Shown piece after piece: positions 15,189 through 24,412 of a stretch of 43,593 nucleotides of DNA (positions are counted from its first letter, which is position 1; every line of letters begins with the position of its first letter). The stretch covers positions 1 through 43,593 of the forward strand of contig DASPOR010000181.1 in assembly GCA_035625915.1 (NCBI GenBank), given 5' to 3'. Both the position numbers and the translations under genes were made by a program. The notes beneath the pieces were generated by a model that saw nothing but the letters and a program-made list of their open reading frames with translations, did not search any database and was not told where the DNA came from. The DNA is from Alphaproteobacteria bacterium. Its GTDB lineage: Bacteria > Pseudomonadota > Alphaproteobacteria > JACZXZ01.

Positions 15189-16499
15189 ATGTCCGACGCG
15201 CCTCACGGGTTCGACGAGATGGCGAGATACCCTCTCCTCGAGGCTCTCCTCAAGCGCAGATCCCGCCGCATCGGCCTCGGGCTCAAGACGGTCGGTGCGG
15301 GCGAAAACACTTACACGTCCAACGCCGACCCTCAGCCGCTGAGTGAGCTGGAGGAAGCGGTTCTGATCGCCGCGATCGGATTGACCGGCCTCACGATGCC
15401 GGACCGGCCGTTCGAATCGCCCACGGGCGAGAAGATTCTCGGAACACCCAACCTCAACATGCCCGGCCGCGCTGCCGGCAGCACCGACAACGCGCAGGCC
15501 ACGCACTTTTTCCTGTTCAACGACACGGGCACGTATTTTCTGAAGCGCCTCGACACGTTCGACCCCACAGCCCCGCTAACGCCGGAATTGCTGATCAATC
15601 GCGCGCGCGCGTGCAAGGTCAAGATATTCGACAAGCGCCCTGAGTTCCCGCGCGAGTTTCCCTATTATCTCGATTCGAACCGTTTCCTTTCCAATCTGCC
15701 GGGATCGACAATCCTGTTTCCGGTCGTGGACATGACGCGCCAATACATCAACGCGCTCATGTATCTGCTGACCGAGCCGGACGGCTTTCGGCCCCTGATA
15801 CTCGACGACCGTAACTTCTACCTCCCGGCCGGCGTGTGGAAATGGATTCGACGTGGCTTCCTAAACAAGGACATCAAGCTCCCCCTGGGAGTCCTTGGCA
15901 CGATGCGGACCCAGATCGAAGCGGAGCTGTTGCTGCAGAACTTGATCTTGATGCTTCAGGCGATGGGCCTTGGGGGATGGATTCACGCGTCCGTGGCGCC
16001 CATCGAGCTCTTCCCCGCGCTTGGGTTCAAGATCGTCACGCCACCTTATCGTCTCTTCGATTTCCTCCGTTGGGGGACATTCGTTCGCTCGGCCCGATCC
16101 CACCCCGTGGGCCTCGATCCGCATATCGTCGGGATGTGCCCGCCCTACTATGAGTCCATGGCGGACGCCGTGCAGGCCGTGATCGACTCAAAATACGGCC
16201 CGGGTGGAACCTATAACGACGCGGCGTATTTCAGGTCCATTTTCAAGGGCAATCGCGGCGAGCGCTATCTGTCGGAAGTCCCCCATTATCAGGACGACGT
16301 CATCGCGTGCGTAAAGGATATCTGCACGTATATTTATAAGACCCACGGCCGTTTCCCCGCGCACTGCGACGCGATGTTCGCGCCAGGCGTTTGGCTACAG
16401 GCGCATCACCTCGATTTGGATTACTACGACACGTTATTCAAAGGCGGATACACGGATACCCAGCGCCAACACCAACAGCGCTGGCATGGGAGTGCTTGA
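15189..16499 (+). CDS. Uncharacterised nitroreductase-like protein
   Basis: A 436-residue protein. The N-terminal part resembles the nitroreductase fold: LLKRRSRRIGLG (about residues 20-31, place of the FMN-binding Arg residues), PLSELEEAVLIAAIGLTG, and later EAELLLQNLILMLQAMGLGGWI, the central helix typical of flavin reductases. The C-terminal extension, with FAPGVWLQAHHLDLDYYDTLF and a His/Gln-rich end, is not part of classical nitroreductases. Cytoplasmic, substrate unknown. AGAGGGGGACC precedes the ATG. One base separates it from the next gene and that one directly abuts the GMC gene, so the three form an operon. I infer a joint flavin-dependent oxidation or reduction. Confidence 0.65.
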   Translation: MSDAPHGFDEMARYPLLEALLKRRSRRIGLGLKTVGAGENTYTSNADPQPLSELEEAVLIAAIGLTGLTMPDRPFESPTGEKILGTPNLNMPGRAAGSTDNAQATHFFLFNDTGTYFLKRLDTFDPTAPLTPELLINRARACKVKIFDKRPEFPREFPYYLDSNRFLSNLPGSTILFPVVDMTRQYINALMYLLTEPDGFRPLILDDRNFYLPAGVWKWIRRGFLNKDIKLPLGVLGTMRTQIEAELLLQNLILMLQAMGLGGWIHASVAPIELFPALGFKIVTPPYRLFDFLRWGTFVRSARSHPVGLDPHIVGMCPPYYESMADAVQAVIDSKYGPGGTYNDAAYFRSIFKGNRGERYLSEVPHYQDDVIACVKDICTYIYKTHGRFPAHCDAMFAPGVWLQAHHLDLDYYDTLFKGGYTDTQRQHQQRWHGSA

Positions 16500-16500
16500 G

Positions 16501-16959
16501 ATGAGCACCGATAAAAATCAAGTCGGGCAGAACGTCGTCCTCGGTCCAGCACAGGCCCGCTTTCTGCTGTCCCTTGCTTCTCGAATCGTGCCGGAGGTGA
16601 AGGACGCCGAGGACGAGGTGAAAAACGGCCTCGTTTCGAGCGTCGACCATGCTCTCGCATTGCAGACATCGACATCGCGTCTGCTTTTCAAGTTCCTGCT
16701 CTTCGTTCTGCAGTGGGTTACGGTGCCGTTCACGCTCCATCGATTGGAGCGTCTGCCGCCGAAGTGGCAGGATGCAGTCCTCGAATTCTTCGAGAACGCG
16801 CCCCTCACCGTCGTGCGGGCCGGCATTTGGGGCGTGAAAACACTTATCTACCTCGGCTATTACGGCCAAGAGAGCGTCGAACGCCGCATTCAATATCTGC
16901 CTTCCAAGACCGACGGCAACAGCAAGCTCGAAGCCTTGTTCAGACAGAGGGCTCAATAA
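16501..16959 (+). CDS. Small helical protein, probable partner subunit of the GMC oxidoreductase
   Basis: A 152-residue mostly helical protein. Segment ALRLLLSLASRIVPE-like text (residues 18-33) and a hydrophobic stretch near residues 62-80 (FLLFVLQWVTVPF) are followed by RLERLPPKWQDAVLEFFENAP and VKTLIYLGYYGQESVERRI. This arrangement recalls gluconate-2-dehydrogenase subunit-3-like proteins, which often accompany GMC enzymes. A Tat signal, usual for the periplasmic ones, is absent. GGGAGTGCTTGAG precedes ATG 16501, chosen over the GTG at 16486, which overlaps the upstream gene. Its stop is immediately followed by the GMC start. Family assignment is tentative; the operon position is solid. 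Confidence 0.65.
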   Translation: MSTDKNQVGQNVVLGPAQARFLLSLASRIVPEVKDAEDEVKNGLVSSVDHALALQTSTSRLLFKFLLFVLQWVTVPFTLHRLERLPPKWQDAVLEFFENAPLTVVRAGIWGVKTLIYLGYYGQESVERRIQYLPSKTDGNSKLEALFRQRAQ

Positions 16960-18462
<1,503 letters not shown>

Positions 18463-18500
18463 GCCCCATGGGCACTCGGCTCATCGAACCTCCCCCTTCA

Positions 18501-20024
18501 TCACTGATTGGCCGGCGCTCCCTCCGGGCAAAGCTGCATCGTGTTCGGATCCACGATCGTGGCGTTGCTCTTCAGATCGTAGAGCAGGCGCTGAAAGCAC
18601 GGATGCTGGTCGAGCAGAATGCGTCCAGCTTCCATTGTGTCGTTCAATTCGGATGCGGACAAGTTCCAGCTCGTGCCGATTGCCTTCACTCGATCGCGGA
18701 GCGCCGTCTGATTGTCGCGAAATTGATCGAAGTCGATGGATATAGGATAGACCGTGAGGCCGGCGAATTTCGGATGACCTGGTGCATTCTTGGCGTCCTG
18801 ACCCGCCTGGATCAGCGTGTCGGCGAGAAGTTTCAGGCTTGCATTCGCGTATGCGGTTGTCGCATCGATTGGCGCGCCGGTGACCGTGCTCACCTCTTCG
18901 ATGATACTCGGTACGGAGGCTTGCCTGCCGACACCGTTGTCGGCGTCAGCGCGCGCGTTGATCGCAATGATGACGACGCGCTTCACGCGGCCCGTATTGA
19001 TGGCATCGAGGAGACCGATCGGACCGTGCGGCGAAATCACAACGTCCATGAGCGAGTGGACTCCCTGATTGTCCACCAAACCGCCGTCCAGGAGGTGCAG
19101 GTAATCGATGGGGCGAAAAGCGTCGGGTCCATGCCGCAGCGCATTGGAATAGCGCGCCTGTTTGAATTCTTCGATATTGAGATACCGCGGTCCGACGAGG
19201 GTAAGGTCTGACTTGATCCAACTATCGTCCGGGATGGCGCCAACGCAGTTCGGGCCGCTATAGACCTTGAGGCTCATTGGGGAAAGTGCGACCGGAAACG
19301 CCGCCGAGGCCGCTACGCCCACCGAGATCGGGAGTGCGCCAAGGTCCGAGCAGATGTCGTTGAAATGCTGCGTGGTGAAGGCGAAGACCTCGCCGGAGGC
19401 CATGTCGGTCGCATTCAGGATCACGAGCGGGGCGCCGGGCCGGGCGAAATCCGCAAAGCGCTTTCCGTGAAATAGCCTCTCGTCCAGCAGGTCGCGCAAA
19501 GCGTCGATGCGCGTGTAGTTGCTGAATGTCAGGCGAACCCAGGTAATGGGGTCGGCCGCCGTCCATTCGAGAGTGGCCATGTTGTCCTTTAGGAGAAAAT
19601 CGTCCTTGAGCGCATCCATTCCGTCAGGTCCGACAAGGCCGAACCAAGCGGACGTGACACTGCCGCCCGACACCGAGGAGATGACTTTGATGTGGTCGAC
19701 GAGCCGCGAGCGCTGGCCGTTTTCGTCGAAGGAATAGACCCGCAGTTCGTCGAGCACCGCGAGTGCCAGGGCCGCCGCCCGGGAACCGCCCCCGGAGAAG
19801 GCGAGGAGAATGACGGGCTCTTCAGGGCTCGTCGGCTTCGGAAGGACTGCTTCGTGATTGTAGTTCCCCGCGCCGAGCGGTTGGTTCGGATAGTCCGGGA
19901 TGGTTTCGCAGGCGTTCAGCGTCAAGAGCGCTGCGAATATCCCAACACCCCAATGCGCGCGAACAACCTCAGTCGAAGGTGACGACTTTCGGCCGCACGA
20001 TCGAGGTGCCGGCCAGCACCACAT
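18501..20024 (-). CDS. Patatin-like phospholipase, lipoprotein
   Basis: About 507 residues. After an odd polar leader of some 25 residues comes a hydrophobic stretch ending in LLTLNAC (Cys39), a lipobox, so it is probably lipid-anchored. The patatin domain shows the oxyanion loop FSGGGSR (77-82), the nucleophile motif SSVSGGS with Ser119 (first Gly of GxSxG replaced by Ser) and the partner Asp in LLDGGLVDNQG. It should hydrolyse acyl esters of phospholipids or related lipids at the envelope. The start is uncertain: candidate ATGs at 20024, 20042 and 20057 all overlap the upstream PEGA-like gene by about 56 bases or more, which suggests coupled translation. The end converges with the GMC gene. 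Confidence 0.82.
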   Translation of the reverse strand: MWCWPAPRSCGRKSSPSTEVVRAHWGVGIFAALLTLNACETIPDYPNQPLGAGNYNHEAVLPKPTSPEEPVILLAFSGGGSRAAALALAVLDELRVYSFDENGQRSRLVDHIKVISSVSGGSVTSAWFGLVGPDGMDALKDDFLLKDNMATLEWTAADPITWVRLTFSNYTRIDALRDLLDERLFHGKRFADFARPGAPLVILNATDMASGEVFAFTTQHFNDICSDLGALPISVGVAASAAFPVALSPMSLKVYSGPNCVGAIPDDSWIKSDLTLVGPRYLNIEEFKQARYSNALRHGPDAFRPIDYLHLLDGGLVDNQGVHSLMDVVISPHGPIGLLDAINTGRVKRVVIIAINARADADNGVGRQASVPSIIEEVSTVTGAPIDATTAYANASLKLLADTLIQAGQDAKNAPGHPKFAGLTVYPISIDFDQFRDNQTALRDRVKAIGTSWNLSASELNDTMEAGRILLDQHPCFQRLLYDLKSNATIVDPNTMQLCPEGAPANQ

Positions 20025-20178
20025 CCTGACTCGGCGGAACATTGCCATTCCCCTCAAGCGCGATTTCGTACTCGTTGGCCGGGAGCATCAACGTGTGGTT
20101 CGTGACACCGACCTTCTGGCCATCGGCAAGCACGCCGCGATCGTCCTTGTAAAGCACCAGGAGGTATTCCACGGACAT
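19969..20178 (-). CDS. Small PEGA-like domain protein
   Basis: A 69-residue protein starting MSVEYLLVLYKDDRG. The core VLADGQKVGVTNHTLMLPANEYEIALEG has the layout of a PEGA or similar small beta-sandwich (a residue decorating a turn, then LPANEYEI in the place of LxPGxYxI). No signal peptide is visible. A longer frame starts at 20241, but ATG 20178 has a near-perfect ribosome site GAGGAGAGAACC directly before it, which settles the start. It overlaps the patatin lipoprotein gene downstream, so the two form a coupled pair. The function is unknown; the PEGA likeness is by eye. Confidence 0.65.
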   Translation of the reverse strand: MSVEYLLVLYKDDRGVLADGQKVGVTNHTLMLPANEYEIALEGNGNVPPSQDVVLAGTSIVRPKVVTFD

Positions 20179-20469
20179 GGTTCTCTCCTCGGGCGGAACG
20201 TGACCCTTGGCTCGCTTGCGTGGCGCCATCCGCTTGTCCATTTACCATTCGGCGATCCGCAAATCGCTCGAACATGGCACGGTCGATCATATATGAACCC
20301 GCATTTGCCGCCAAACCGATTCCGGGCGAACAGCCGCAATCGGATTCATATCGATGTCGATGGATGGCCGGGTCCGCTCAATCGTCGAACTGCAACCGGC
20401 CTGTGCCCTCTCGTGTTTCGTCATCCGGAGATAACCGGAACGAGCTACGGTCGCGCGACTCAGGCCCGC

Positions 20470-21309
20470 TTAAATCTGCAATGACCATTCAGGCCACGCG
20501 ACGAGAACAATGCCCGCCATGAGGAGCACGCCGCCGATCGCCCACCCAAACCCGCGCCCAAAGGGCGCACTCTTTTCGATAATGACGATGATCGAGAGCC
20601 CTGCGATCCATATCAGGTTCATGACGCCGCCTGCAAAAAGGAGCAGCATCAAAGCCCAGCAGCAACCGACACAATAGGCCCCGTGCCATAGCCCCATGCG
20701 AAAAGTGCCGCCCACGCCGGTCGACCAATGGCGCGACAGAAAATCGATTGGCGATCGGCAACCCTCGAGGCACGCCGATTTGAAGGGCGTTAACTGGTAA
20801 GCCCCTGCGAGGATAAGGATGACCCCCGTCAATCTTGCGCTCTCGCTCCACATGAACATGGGAGAGACGAGAGCAAGGCACTCCAGCGACCATTCGAACC
20901 CCGTCGCCAGCACCGAGAAGAGAAACCAGATCGACAGATAACCCGCCACAAAAGCAACGGTCGTCATTACCGGGCTTCGGCCGCCAGCACCCACGCTGCT
21001 TCGCCGCGCCACGGCTGCATGCAACAGGACCATCGGTGCCGCACTCGGTGTCATCATGGCAATCATCATGATCCACCACATGAACAGCATGATGAGCCAG
21101 TACGTCATGCTCCAAGTCTCGTGCGCGAACATTCCGATCGATCGGCCGACGAAAGGTGGAAACGTCGTCGCCGTCATCGCAATGGGGCTCATGCCCGTTC
21201 CCGAGCCGAGCAGCACATACATCCAGGAGAGAGCAACGAGTACAATCGTCGCGGCAATCACGATGCGCCGGTCGCGCTTGAGCGTTGCTTCGATCAAGCC
21301 GTCGGTCAT
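20470..21309 (-). CDS. DUF2182 integral membrane protein
   Basis: A 279-residue protein with about seven membrane helices. Landmarks of DUF2182 are present: WLIMLFMWWIMMIAMMTPSAAPM (about residues 70-92), GYLSIWFLFS, LTPFKSACLEGCRSP and a GLWHGAYCVGCCWALM stretch with Cys, His and Met residues that suggest metal handling. Family members are annotated as predicted metal-binding membrane proteins without proven function. It begins 19 bases after the DUF1326 gene on the same strand, and the two families are regularly found together, so they likely act as one system. The last residues (WPEWSLQI) end just after the final helix. Confidence 0.9.
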   Translation of the reverse strand: MTDGLIEATLKRDRRIVIAATIVLVALSWMYVLLGSGTGMSPIAMTATTFPPFVGRSIGMFAHETWSMTYWLIMLFMWWIMMIAMMTPSAAPMVLLHAAVARRSSVGAGGRSPVMTTVAFVAGYLSIWFLFSVLATGFEWSLECLALVSPMFMWSESARLTGVILILAGAYQLTPFKSACLEGCRSPIDFLSRHWSTGVGGTFRMGLWHGAYCVGCCWALMLLLFAGGVMNLIWIAGLSIIVIIEKSAPFGRGFGWAIGGVLLMAGIVLVAWPEWSLQI

Positions 21310-21328
21310 GGGGGGAGCGGCTCGCGGC

Positions 21329-21961
21329 TCACGCCGCGACGCCGCCCGGTGTTTGGACTACGTAAGCAAGCGAGCTGTGCGTGCCTTTCGTTTCGAATTT
21401 GATGGCGCCCGTCGACTTGATATTCGCAGAAGCGATTTCGGCTTGCCGATGTTCAAAGCCTTCGGGCATGGCAATCTGGATGCGATGGGGCGCACCCGTA
21501 ACTGGATTCTTGATCGGCTCGACGTCCGTCTCCAGAACCCCTTTCGCGACAAGTCGCGCGACGCGCCCGTTTTTGTCGAAAGAGAAATCGATCCGCGTAA
21601 AAATCGGATCGGGCATCTTGCTTACGATCAGGCTGAAAATGTGGAATATCGTACCCTCGGCCGAATGCTTGCCCGACAGGATGTTGAAGAGGGCCTCGCG
21701 CTGTTCGGGTGTCGCTCGCTCATCGACGATCGCCTGCATCGTGCCGTTGCCTTCATGCAGCGCCCCAGGAAAATCCACGGTTGCCGCGAAGACCAGCCCG
21801 TCGAGCTTGGTGCTGGCGAAATGACCTTTGACGATTCGCATACCGACGAGGCCCTTGCACGATCCATGGGTCGGGCGGGCGTTAAAGTCGCAGGGGCAGC
21901 CGAACGCACAATTGCAGTTCTTGATCCACTCGCCTTCAAGGCGCCAATCAGCCTGTGGCAT
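21329..21961 (-). CDS. DUF1326 domain-containing protein
   Basis: A 210-residue soluble protein. The N-terminal motif WIKNCNCAFGCPCDFNARPTHGSC (about residues 12-35) has five Cys in the DUF1326 pattern, a probable metal or iron-sulfur binding site. The rest is a beta-rich domain with GHFASTKLDGLVFAATVDFPGALHEGNG, also typical. It is cytoplasmic by lack of signal. CAGGGAGGGTCACC precedes ATG 21961. The DUF2182 membrane protein follows directly. The pair is known from many proteobacteria but its role is unproven; metal traffic across the membrane is inferred from the Cys/Met/His content. Confidence 0.9.
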   Translation of the reverse strand: MPQADWRLEGEWIKNCNCAFGCPCDFNARPTHGSCKGLVGMRIVKGHFASTKLDGLVFAATVDFPGALHEGNGTMQAIVDERATPEQREALFNILSGKHSAEGTIFHIFSLIVSKMPDPIFTRIDFSFDKNGRVARLVAKGVLETDVEPIKNPVTGAPHRIQIAMPEGFEHRQAEIASANIKSTGAIKFETKGTHSSLAYVVQTPGGVAA

Positions 21962-22267
21962 GGGTGACCCTCCCTGGCTGGACGAGCTGCGAATTATAGC
22001 ACCATCGACCCGAAATGTGGCACGACTCCGATGGGCCGCATAATGTCAGATTTCCGTCACGAAACGCGTGCTTGGATACATCCCAGGCAGTCCGTTTTTT
22101 GGCGGGAAAGGCGGGCGGGATCGCGGCGGCACCGTCCTATTGATCGGAAAACCAAGGCCGCATAGCATCGAGAATCAAAGCGGTCGCGTCGAAACCGCGG
22201 ACAAAGACTCGGGTGCCGACCCCAAAACACCGACTGCCACGACATTTACGTAGATCGCGGGGATGTC
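21962..22267. other. Divergent intergenic region
   Basis: About 306 bases between the leftward DUF1326/DUF2182 pair and the rightward acyl-CoA dehydrogenase-like gene. It must hold both promoters, but I see no convincing -35/-10 pair, operator or hairpin. Confidence 0.3.
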
Positions 22268-23413
22268 ATGAATCATGAGACGGCACTTTCGAATGCCAAA
22301 GAGATCGCCAGTGGCGTCTTGATTCCGGCCGCCAGGCAAAACGACAAAGAGGGCCGGTTCTCGCCGGAGGCCGTGGACGCACTTGGGCGTGCCGGCCTTC
22401 TCGGACTCATGCTGCCGACCGAGTTCGGCGGTGCCGGCCTTGGCCCGCGGACATTCGCCTCTGTGACCGCAACCCTTGCGGAGGCGGACGCATCGGTGGC
22501 GATGGTCTATCTCATGCACGTGCGGGCCGCTGCAACGATCGCCGCCGCCCGGCCAGGTGCTGCGGTTGCGCCGATATTGAGGGATATCGCGGCCGGTCGT
22601 CACCTGACGACACTCGCGTTCAGCGAGGCCGGCTCGCGAAGTCACTTCTGGGCGCCCGTCTCGCGCGCGCGCCGAAACGGGGCGGGCGTGCGCATTACGG
22701 CGAAGAAATCGTGGGTGACGAGTGCCGGCCATGCGCAGAGCTACGTCGTCTCCTCGCTTGCGCCGGAAGGAAAGGGTCCGACCGATTCGACCCTCTATCT
22801 CGTTCCGGCGGACGCGCCCGGTATCTCGGTGGCGGGGCCTTGGGACGGCTTAGGACTGCGGGCCAACGCATCGGCCCCGATGTCGCTCGAGAACTGCGAT
22901 GTCCCGGCCGAGTTGCAGCTCACCGACGACGGTGCTGGATTCCAAGCGATGATGGAGGTGGTTCTTCCTCAATTCAATCTGGGGACGGCGGCCGTGGCTT
23001 TGGGCCTCTGCCGCGCCACGGTCGCAGGGACCGCAGAGCATCTCAAGGCCGCCAAATTCGAGCATTTAGGCCAAAGCCTCGGCGAGAGCCTGCCGACACT
23101 CCGCGCACAACTTGCCACCATGCAGATTGAGACCGATGGCCTGTCCGCTCGGGTCGACGATCTGATCGATCATCTGGAGCGGCCGCGAGATACGACGCTC
23201 CTGCGCGTGCTCGAAACCAAAGCTGCAGCAGGCGACATCGCGATCGACGTCACATCGGCGGCGATGCGGGCATGCGGCGGTGCCGCATTTTCAAAGCGCA
23301 CTAATATCGAGCGGCTGTTCCGCGATGCGCACGCGGGTGCGGTCATGGCGCCGACGGGCGACGTCCTGCGCGAGTTCATTGCGCGGGCGATCCTGGGGAT
23401 GCCGCTCTTCTGA
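22268..23413 (+). CDS. Acyl-CoA dehydrogenase-like flavoprotein
   Basis: A 381-residue protein with the acyl-CoA dehydrogenase fold. It has an N-terminal helical domain with LMLPTEFGGAGLGPRTFA (about residues 54-72), a beta domain with LTTLAFSEAGSRSHFWAPV and ITAKKSWVTSAGHAQSYVVSS, and a helical C-terminus with AMRACGGAAFSKRTNIERLFRDAHAG. The usual GTxEI ending is replaced by VMAPTGDVLREFI, so classical acyl-CoA oxidation is not certain. Acyl-ACP dehydrogenases and DszC-like flavin monooxygenases are related alternatives. GGGGATGTC precedes ATG 22268. The PhnD-like gene follows after 98 bases on the same strand, probably co-transcribed. Confidence 0.85.
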   Translation: MNHETALSNAKEIASGVLIPAARQNDKEGRFSPEAVDALGRAGLLGLMLPTEFGGAGLGPRTFASVTATLAEADASVAMVYLMHVRAAATIAAARPGAAVAPILRDIAAGRHLTTLAFSEAGSRSHFWAPVSRARRNGAGVRITAKKSWVTSAGHAQSYVVSSLAPEGKGPTDSTLYLVPADAPGISVAGPWDGLGLRANASAPMSLENCDVPAELQLTDDGAGFQAMMEVVLPQFNLGTAAVALGLCRATVAGTAEHLKAAKFEHLGQSLGESLPTLRAQLATMQIETDGLSARVDDLIDHLERPRDTTLLRVLETKAAAGDIAIDVTSAAMRACGGAAFSKRTNIERLFRDAHAGAVMAPTGDVLREFIARAILGMPLF

Positions 23414-23511
23414 CCGTGAACGCCCCAGCATGAGCGGGCCGGGCGAGGCCGAACGCTTCATCGATCGAAGAATTCGTTTCGATCGCAGCGCAATTTACCG
23501 GGAAGGCGATC

Positions 23512-24372
23512 ATGGGCCAAACAATTTGGGTGGGTGCGGTCGCATACGATCCGAAGGTCGTCACGATCTGGGAAGGCATGCGGCGCTATTTTCACGAGGA
23601 GGCGCACTTGCCGGTCGAGGTCGTGTTGTTCCAGAGCTACGAAGCGCAGGTGAGCGCCCTCCTTGCGGGCCGCGACGACAACGCGCCGCGCATCGACATT
23701 GCGTGGAATACGAACCTCGCATATTTGCAGGCCGAGGCATGGAGCGACCGTCGTTGCCGCCCAATCGCCATGCGCGACACGGATCTCGGCTGGATGACCA
23801 AGATCGTCGCCGTCAACGGGGGTCCGGTCAGGGGGCTTGCCGACCTCAGGGATCGAACGTTGGCGCTCGGCAGCCGCGATAGCGGCCATGCCGCAATCCT
23901 TCCGGTCCATTTTCTCGGGCGCGAAGGCTTGGCCGAGGGGCGAGACTACCGCGTGCTGCGCTTCGACAGCGACGTGGGCAAGCATGGGGACACCGGCACG
24001 AGCGAAGCCGACGTCGTCCGCGCGGTCCTGGACGGTCGCGCCGATGCCGGCGCCATCGGCAGTCCGTTCTGGAAGTCGGTGCGTAGCGAACGCTTGGTGC
24101 CGGAAGGTGCGCTGATCGAGATCTGGTCGTCCCCACCTTACAATCACTGCATGTTCACGGCCCGTCCCGACTTCGACCCGGATTTGGAGCGACGGTTTGC
24201 CGAAGCTCTATCGGGGATGAACTACGACAATCCGAGCCACCGCGCGGTGCTCGATGCCGAAGGACTACGCCGCTGGGTGGAGCCGCACTTGAGCGGATAC
24301 GATTCTTTACGCGAGGCGTCGGCGCGTCAGGGATTCTTGAAGCGTCCGGCAGCCCCCGTGGCCAAGCTATGA
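23512..24372 (+). CDS. PhnD-like substrate-binding domain protein without signal peptide
   Basis: A 286-residue protein with the type 2 periplasmic-binding fold of the PhnD (phosphonate/phosphite binding) superfamily. It begins IWVGAVAYDPKVVTIWEGMRRYF and has VVLFQSYEAQVSALLAGR, LRDRTLALGSRDSGHAAILP (about residues 108-127, the ligand-binding loop) and VRAVLDGRADAGAIGSPFW. No signal peptide or lipobox is present and no ABC permease or ATPase gene is nearby, so it is probably a cytosolic ligand-binding protein or an enzyme built on this fold. GGAAGGCG before ATG 23512 fixes the start, and an earlier start would be needed for export. It follows the flavoprotein gene and converges with the TusA-radical SAM gene 40 bases away. 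Confidence 0.78.
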   Translation: MGQTIWVGAVAYDPKVVTIWEGMRRYFHEEAHLPVEVVLFQSYEAQVSALLAGRDDNAPRIDIAWNTNLAYLQAEAWSDRRCRPIAMRDTDLGWMTKIVAVNGGPVRGLADLRDRTLALGSRDSGHAAILPVHFLGREGLAEGRDYRVLRFDSDVGKHGDTGTSEADVVRAVLDGRADAGAIGSPFWKSVRSERLVPEGALIEIWSSPPYNHCMFTARPDFDPDLERRFAEALSGMNYDNPSHRAVLDAEGLRRWVEPHLSGYDSLREASARQGFLKRPAAPVAKL

Positions 24373-24412
24373 AGCGGCTTCGCCGCCAAACGCGCATTTA
24401 ACGACCAGCACG

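Noticed and set aside
15670..15690. GATTCGAACC, identical to part of the tRNA-Glu T arm, as a possible duplicated attachment site
   Set aside because: Only ten bases match and they encode conserved protein sequence inside the nitroreductase-like gene; chance is sufficient.
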